A DNA stretch of 10,394 nucleotides, taken from Halobacteriovorax sp. GTDB taxonomy: Bacteria > Bdellovibrionota > Bacteriovoracia > Bacteriovoracales > Bacteriovoracaceae. The stretch is from positions 1-10,394 of the forward strand of contig NZAF01000150.1 of assembly GCA_002686115.1 (NCBI GenBank), in the 5' to 3' direction. Under the pieces are notes generated by a model. That model had not been told where the DNA came from. It worked only from the letters and a program-made list of their open reading frames with translations, and searched no databases. Numbering within the stretch: position 1 is the first letter of the stretch; the number at the start of each line of letters is the position of its first letter. Below are positions 6,750-10,394 of this stretch, piece after piece. The translations under genes and the position numbers were made by a program.

Positions 6750-7544
6750 TTACTTAACAAATGGGGCTATCCCAATTTCACTTTTAGAAATATCCTCTCT
6801 CATCTCTTTAACAAGAGTATTATTTTTGTATTCCTCCATCAGTTCTTCATGATCAATAAAGGCCCTAGGAGAAAGTACAGAGGATTCCATTGTACGATAG
6901 AAATCTACAAGCTCTGAAATTTGACTCTTTTCAAAACCTTGCCTTCTAAGACCGATGATATTAATCCCTTTAAGCTTTACTCTATTGCCATATGCCGTAC
7001 AAAAGATTGGGATATCCCTGTCAATTGCAGAAGCACCACCAATATATGAGCCTCTTCCAAGAGTAACAAATTGAGAGATATTCGTTCCCCCTCCTATCGT
7101 CACCTTATTTCCAATAACGACGTGACCAGCTAGGTTTACAGAGTTTGCCATAATGACATTGTCACCAACTACTGCATCGTGACCTATGTGGACGTGTGCC
7201 ATAAGAAGACAATTATTTCCAATTGTCGTGACTTTCTTGTCCTTGATTGTTCCCTTATGGATAGAAACATATTCTCTAAAAATATTATTTTCACCAATTC
7301 TTACTTCTGTCGGCTCATCATTATATGTTAAGTCCTGAGGATTCGCCCCGATAGAACAAAAAGAATAAAACTGATTATTATTTCCAACAGTCGTATGCCC
7401 CTCTATAACAACATGAGACGCGATAGAGACGTTATTTCCTATTTTTACATTTTCACCAACCATCGAGAAGGCACCAATCGTAACATTCTCTCCAATCTCT
7501 GCTCCTTCAGCTACGATAGCAGATGGGTGTATATTATTTGACAT
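6750..7544 (-). CDS. lpxA: UDP-N-acetylglucosamine acyltransferase LpxA
   Basis: Catalyses the first step of lipid A synthesis, moving a 3-hydroxyacyl chain from ACP to the 3 position of UDP-GlcNAc, or to the 3-amino group of its diamino analogue; cytoplasmic homotrimer. It has 264 residues (E. coli 262). Residues 5-180 are hexapeptide repeats of a left-handed beta-helix (for example IHPSAIVAEGAEIGENVTIG). HIGHD at 119-123 carries the catalytic base, His122, equivalent to E. coli H125. IGANPQDLTY at 65-74 and NIIGLRRQGF near 195 are family motifs, and a helical C-terminus follows. Gly170 lines up with E. coli G173, the acyl-length ruler, without gaps from the catalytic His, which favours a long chain of about C14. 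AGGAG lies five bases upstream of the ATG, and the preceding fabZ TAG overlaps this site. Confidence 0.96.
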   Translation of the reverse strand: MSNNIHPSAIVAEGAEIGENVTIGAFSMVGENVKIGNNVSIASHVVIEGHTTVGNNNQFYSFCSIGANPQDLTYNDEPTEVRIGENNIFREYVSIHKGTIKDKKVTTIGNNCLLMAHVHIGHDAVVGDNVIMANSVNLAGHVVIGNKVTIGGGTNISQFVTLGRGSYIGGASAIDRDIPIFCTAYGNRVKLKGINIIGLRRQGFEKSQISELVDFYRTMESSVLSPRAFIDHEELMEEYKNNTLVKEMREDISKSEIGIAPFVK

Positions 7545-7552
7545 AATTTCTC

Positions 7553-8026
7553 CTAACTAATTTTAAAAGAAGCAAAGACAGTTGCTTCACTCATTAATTC
7601 TTCACCATGAAAGATCTGACAATCATTTTCTAAAAAGCCCGCTCTAAGTTTGTTACAGGTAGTTTTTATCGTTAACTGCATATTTGGCACAACTGGCTTT
7701 CTAAACTTTGCATTTGCAATAGAAAGTAGTGCAACATCAAAATTCTTTTTGGCGAGGTCTGGATCTAAAAGAACTAAACCAAAAGATGTAGCTTGTGCCA
7801 TCATTTCAACCTGAACGACCCCTGGAAGAATTGGATTACCAGGAAAGTGACCTTTAAAAATTTCATGATCTTCTTTTGTATAATACCCAGCTTCAACAAC
7901 AGACCCTACAAGGTCTTTTGGTGCTGAAACTTCTTTCTCTGAATGAATTGAATAAACTTCATCAATAAATAAAAATGGATCTCGATGTGGAAGAATTTCA
8001 ATAACTTGATCTTTAGATAACTTCAC
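7553..8026 (-). CDS. fabZ: 3-hydroxyacyl-ACP dehydratase FabZ
   Basis: Dehydrates 3-hydroxyacyl-ACP to trans-2-enoyl-ACP in fatty-acid elongation. It competes with LpxA and LpxD for the same hydroxyacyl-ACP pool, which explains its usual place between lpxD and lpxA. It has 157 residues of hot-dog fold. ILPHRDPFLFIDEV at 11-24 is the N-terminal signature. GHFPGNPILPGVVQVEMMAQ at 59-78 carries the catalytic pair His60 and Glu74. AKFRKPVVPNMQL at 106-118 is the usual C-terminal strand motif. The start is a GTG placed directly after the lpxD TAA, with AAGGAG six bases upstream. No features suggest loss of activity. Confidence 0.96.
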   Translation of the reverse strand: MKLSKDQVIEILPHRDPFLFIDEVYSIHSEKEVSAPKDLVGSVVEAGYYTKEDHEIFKGHFPGNPILPGVVQVEMMAQATSFGLVLLDPDLAKKNFDVALLSIANAKFRKPVVPNMQLTIKTTCNKLRAGFLENDCQIFHGEELMSEATVFASFKIS

Positions 8027-9049
8027 TTATGACTCCTTACTCTTCTTTGTAGAAGATTTTCTTAAAAAAGCGACACCTCTTAACCACTCACCAAGAGGTC
8101 TAGCGGGATGGCCCCCAACCTTTGCCCCAGGCTCAAGGTCATTTAATACCATTGCCGCACCAGCAATTTGACCACCTTGACCAATAGATTTACCATCGGC
8201 TAAAGCGGCTTTTCCTCCCATAACTGTAAATGCACCTACTTCAGATGAGCCAGCAAGTCCAACTTGACCACAAAGAATCACCCCTGGACCAATTTTTACG
8301 TTATGAGCAATTTGAACAAGGTTATCTATCTTTGCTCCACTCTCAATGAGTGTTGGAGTAAAAGTACCTTGGTCAATTGAGCAATTAGAACCTATTTCAA
8401 CATGATCTTTAATATTTACACCACCAAAGTGCCATATCTTATGATGAACTCCATTCTCATAATGATAACCAAATCCATCTGAGCCAATGGTCGTTCCTGA
8501 ATGAATACGACATAATTTTCCAATATTAGTAAATGGCATTATTGAGACATTAGGATAAATTGTTGTCCCCTCACCAATACTGCAATGGGAGAGAATAGTT
8601 GCTCCTGGCATAACTCTCACATCAGCTGCAATCTTTACATGCTCACCAATAAAGACGCCCTCAGAAATATGACTGCTTGGGTGAATCTCAGCATTCCCCG
8701 CTTTTCTTCCATCTAAAACATCTTCAACACCTAGAAATTTTTTATCGTAAAAAACTTTAGATATCTGGCACATTGAAAGTTTTAAATTAGAAGTCGTTGC
8801 AATGTTTACTTCTTTTAAACTTGATAGATCTTCTTTAAATTCATCAAAGAGTCTTTGATCAACGACTAAAGCAAGGTTAGACTTCTTGTCTTGTTCAAAG
8901 AAGTTTTTCATTATTTTTTTTGTGCCTAAAAAGATTAATGAGTTTGGAGTAATTTCTTCAACTGTCGAGATTGTTTCAAGGTTCAAGCTATACTTGTCAT
9001 CAACAATATTTAGGTTTGAATCATAATCAAGTAAGTTTTTGAGATTCAT
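8027..9049 (-). CDS. lpxD: UDP-3-O-acylglucosamine N-acyltransferase LpxD
   Basis: Adds the second 3-hydroxyacyl chain, to the 2-amino group of the UDP-monoacyl sugar, in the cytoplasm. It has 340 residues, against 341 in E. coli. Residues 1 to about 110 form the N-terminal uridine-binding domain (PNSLIFLGTKK and NLALVVDQ regions). From about 118 to 315 there are hexapeptide repeats of a left-handed beta-helix (IHPSSHISEGVFIGEHVKIA). IDNLVQIAHNVKIG at 241-254 contains the catalytic His249, equivalent to E. coli H239. GGHPARPLGEWLRG at 312-325 closes the helix. The C-terminus ends in a short Ser/Lys-rich tail that differs from the longer helical tail of E. coli LpxD, which contacts ACP. AGGA lies seven bases before the ATG. 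The stop directly abuts the fabZ GTG. Confidence 0.96.
   Translation of the reverse strand: MNLKNLLDYDSNLNIVDDKYSLNLETISTVEEITPNSLIFLGTKKIMKNFFEQDKKSNLALVVDQRLFDEFKEDLSSLKEVNIATTSNLKLSMCQISKVFYDKKFLGVEDVLDGRKAGNAEIHPSSHISEGVFIGEHVKIAADVRVMPGATILSHCSIGEGTTIYPNVSIMPFTNIGKLCRIHSGTTIGSDGFGYHYENGVHHKIWHFGGVNIKDHVEIGSNCSIDQGTFTPTLIESGAKIDNLVQIAHNVKIGPGVILCGQVGLAGSSEVGAFTVMGGKAALADGKSIGQGGQIAGAAMVLNDLEPGAKVGGHPARPLGEWLRGVAFLRKSSTKKSKES
8033..8038 (-). promoter_or_regulatory. strong ribosome-binding site for the fabZ GTG start
   Basis: AAGGAG on the minus strand, six bases before the GTG at 8026 and inside the last codons of lpxD. It fixes the GTG as the fabZ start and suggests coupled translation. 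Confidence 0.7.
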
Positions 9050-9073
9050 TTTTATATCCTATAAAACTAATGA

Positions 9074-9093
9074 GGGGAACATCAGTGTTCCCC
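9074..9093 (-). terminator. GC-rich hairpin between skp and lpxD
   Basis: GGGGAACA-TCAG-TGTTCCCC is a perfect 8-bp inverted repeat with a 4-base loop, extendable by about three pairs past a bulge. It sits in the only gap of note in the operon (72 bases, 9050-9121). On the minus strand it is followed by CATTAG and then TTTT, so it may act as a partial terminator, an attenuator or an mRNA-stabilising 3' structure for the bamA-skp part. The T-run is short and displaced from the stem, so full termination is unlikely. On the plus strand a TTTT also follows, but no gene there needs it. Confidence 0.5.
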
Positions 9094-9121
9094 CATATTT
9101 TAAAGCTCATAGATAGTATGA

Positions 9122-9622
9122 TTACTTATTTTTCTTATCGTACTCTTTAATGACTTCATCAGTAATATCAGTCACACTCTTTGCATAAAGAAATGGTGTT
9201 GTACTTGCTTCATAAGTAAAATCAAATCCCTTTTTCTTAGAAACAACACCAACGATTTCGTTGATCTTTTTAAGAACAGGTGCCTTAAACTTATTTTCCA
9301 TTTTTTGCATTTCGCTTTGGTACTTCTGCATTTTTCTTTGAAGAGTCATCACTCTTTGCTGAAGTTCTTGAGCCTTCTCAGCTTTTTTCTTGTCATTTAA
9401 AAGAGCCGCTTTCTTTTTGAAGTCCTCTTGCTCTTTAACAATTTTTTGTTCTTCGTCTCTAATCTCTTTTTGCTTCTTATCAAATTCTTTCTTTAGCTTT
9501 TCTCTAATAGAAGCTGATTCTTTAACTGTAACAAGAATCTTTTGCACATCAACTTTTCCCATCTTTAGTGCGAAAGCGTTTGAAGTTAGTAAAAGACATA
9601 ATGCCATCAATAGCTTTTTCAT
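9122..9622 (-). CDS. skp: periplasmic OmpH/Skp-family chaperone
   Basis: Skp holds unfolded outer-membrane proteins in the periplasm and hands them to the BAM complex. The protein has 166 residues. MKKLLMALCLLLTSNAFA (1-18) is a signal peptide with an AFA cleavage site before Leu19. The mature start, KMGKVDVQKILV, is the typical first strand of the family. Residues about 36-118 are a long, highly charged Lys/Glu/Gln-rich coiled coil, the tentacle arms of the Skp trimer. FDFTYEASTTPFLYA near 133-147 returns to the body domain and TDITDEVIKEYDKK ends it. The start at 9622 is chosen over an in-frame ATG at 9634 because GGAG lies six bases upstream and it begins exactly at the signal peptide; the ATG at 9634 directly follows the bamA stop and lacks such a site. 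Confidence 0.92.
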   Translation of the reverse strand: MKKLLMALCLLLTSNAFALKMGKVDVQKILVTVKESASIREKLKKEFDKKQKEIRDEEQKIVKEQEDFKKKAALLNDKKKAEKAQELQQRVMTLQRKMQKYQSEMQKMENKFKAPVLKKINEIVGVVSKKKGFDFTYEASTTPFLYAKSVTDITDEVIKEYDKKNK

Positions 9623-9628
9623 GTTTTT

Positions 9629-9632
9629 CTCC
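9629..9632 (-). promoter_or_regulatory. ribosome-binding site deciding the skp start
   Basis: GGAG on the minus strand, six bases before the ATG at 9622. It lies inside the alternative start region at 9634 and so argues for the shorter protein. Confidence 0.6.
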
Positions 9633-9634
9633 AT

Positions 9635-10394
9635 TTAAAATAATTGTCCAATATCAAAGTGAAATTTATTTCCTTCTTGTTGAGGATCTGGATTTATAGG
9701 GAATCCGAATTCAAACCTTAAAACACCAATTGGTGAGAACCATCTGAAACCGAATCCGTAGTTCATATAAATTTTTCCCATATCATCAAATTCACTAGCT
9801 GTACCTGCATCAAAGAAGACAACCCACTTAAGTCCTGCTTCTCGGGCCAAAGGGTGCTCTAATTCTACTGTTGAAAATGCTGTAAATAATGAACCGTCAT
9901 TAAATAGTCTGGTCGCTCCATTATCATCAGCATTAATAACGCCATCCCTATTAGCATCAACAGCGATTTCTCTTAAAGGCCCGATAGAGTCAAAGTCATA
10001 ACCTCTTAAGTTACGAGGACCACCAAGAGTGAATCTCTCATTTTGTGGAATAGGACTGTTATCGATAACCTCAATCTTTGCTGTGTAAAATCTTGATCTA
10101 AAAATTAAATCTCCAACAACTCTTTTAAAGTAACGAGTATCTAATTCATTACGAATATATTTGAAATCTCCACCAAGCCCAGCATATTCTGTTGCAAGAT
10201 TTAAGAAGTAACCTTTAGTTGGCTCAAAACGGTGATTTCTTTTATCAGTTAAAAGAGAGAAACGAATAGAAGAAGTTAATCCGTTTTCAGTATCTGGATT
10301 GATAAACTCTCTTGCTTCCTCACGAATATTGATAAATTCAGTATCAACAAGTTTGTAAGTAGCAAATAATCTAGTCCACTCAAATATTGGATAA
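9635..10394 (-). CDS. bamA: outer-membrane assembly factor BamA, C-terminal part (cut by window edge)
   Basis: The last 252 codons of bamA, entering from the right edge; the POTRA domains and start lie outside. The part present is the C-terminal half of the Omp85 beta-barrel, which inserts outer-membrane proteins. Visible marks: FEPTKGYFLNLATEYAG (56-72 of the fragment), FTLGGPRNLRGYDFDSIGP (121-139) with the conserved LRGY motif (129-132; VRGF in E. coli) of loop L6, VVFFDAGTASEF (191-202) of a late strand, and a final Phe as expected for a barrel C-terminus. Right after LRGY, residues 146-157 (9923-9958) read DANRDGVINADD, an EF-hand/dockerin-like calcium loop. The gene ends in TAA immediately before an ATG that opens the skp frame. 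No in-frame stops interrupt the fragment. Confidence 0.95.
   Translation of the reverse strand, partial: YPIFEWTRLFATYKLVDTEFINIREEAREFINPDTENGLTSSIRFSLLTDKRNHRFEPTKGYFLNLATEYAGLGGDFKYIRNELDTRYFKRVVGDLIFRSRFYTAKIEVIDNSPIPQNERFTLGGPRNLRGYDFDSIGPLREIAVDANRDGVINADDNGATRLFNDGSLFTAFSTVELEHPLAREAGLKWVVFFDAGTASEFDDMGKIYMNYGFGFRWFSPIGVLRFEFGFPINPDPQQEGNKFHFDIGQLF

Larger units (their letters stand above)
1314..10394 (-). other. outer-membrane biogenesis and lipid A operon
   Basis: Ten minus-strand genes, bamA to the glycosyltransferase, are joined by overlaps or gaps of 0-28 bases, apart from 72 bases at skp-lpxD. Overlaps and coupling signals occur at lpxB/lpxK (11 bases), lpxK/lipoprotein frame (ATGA) and lpxD/fabZ (no gap). 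No convincing internal promoter was seen; the main promoter must lie upstream of bamA, outside the window. Co-transcription is inferred from spacing and shared function. Confidence 0.75.

Overview
The window is AT-rich, and everything from about 1.3 kb to the right edge is one closely packed minus-strand block of outer-membrane assembly and lipid A genes. In transcription order (right to left) it reads bamA (3' end only), skp/ompH, lpxD, fabZ, lpxA, a Gfo/Idh/MocA-type oxidoreductase resembling GnnA, lpxB, lpxK, a DUF3108-type lipoprotein and a GT-B glycosyltransferase. The organism is a Gram-negative bacterium. Low GC, lysine-rich proteins, a GnnA-like gene between lpxA and lpxB, and a DUF3108 lipoprotein after lpxK suggest a Bdellovibrionota relative such as a Bacteriovorax/Halobacteriovorax type. 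That placement is inferred from general resemblance, not from a database search.

Layout. 1-184 is non-coding with only a weak promoter candidate. 185-1096 (+) is a solitary predicted lipoprotein with an HELIH zinc-protease motif, facing the operon tail to tail. 1097-1313 is the convergent intergenic gap, with small inverted repeats but no convincing terminator. 1314-10394 (-) is the operon. Its junctions are 4-11 bp overlaps or gaps of 0-28 bp, except for 72 bp between skp and lpxD, where a GC-rich hairpin lies.

How the genes work together. BamA inserts outer-membrane proteins, and Skp carries unfolded ones across the periplasm. FabZ acts in fatty-acid elongation and competes with the lipid A acyltransferases for 3-hydroxyacyl-ACP. 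LpxA and LpxD add the first acyl chains to the UDP-amino-sugar, LpxB joins two units into the disaccharide, and LpxK phosphorylates it at the 4' position. The pyrophosphatase (LpxH/LpxI) and LpxC are not in the window. The GnnA-like enzyme would oxidise UDP-GlcNAc at C3 for a 3-amino sugar, which would give an amide-linked GlcN3N lipid A; its usual partner GnnB is not seen here. The last two genes probably serve the envelope, but their exact roles are unknown.

Several starts were corrected from ribosome-binding sites and signal peptides: skp at 9622, lpxB at 5805, the DUF3108 lipoprotein at 3588 and the glycosyltransferase at a TTG at 2456. No new defence or mobile system was found. The most distinctive signals are an EF-hand/dockerin-like calcium loop inside the BamA loop that follows its LRGY motif, the GnnA-like gene, and a Glu-to-Ala change in a normally conserved LpxB motif.
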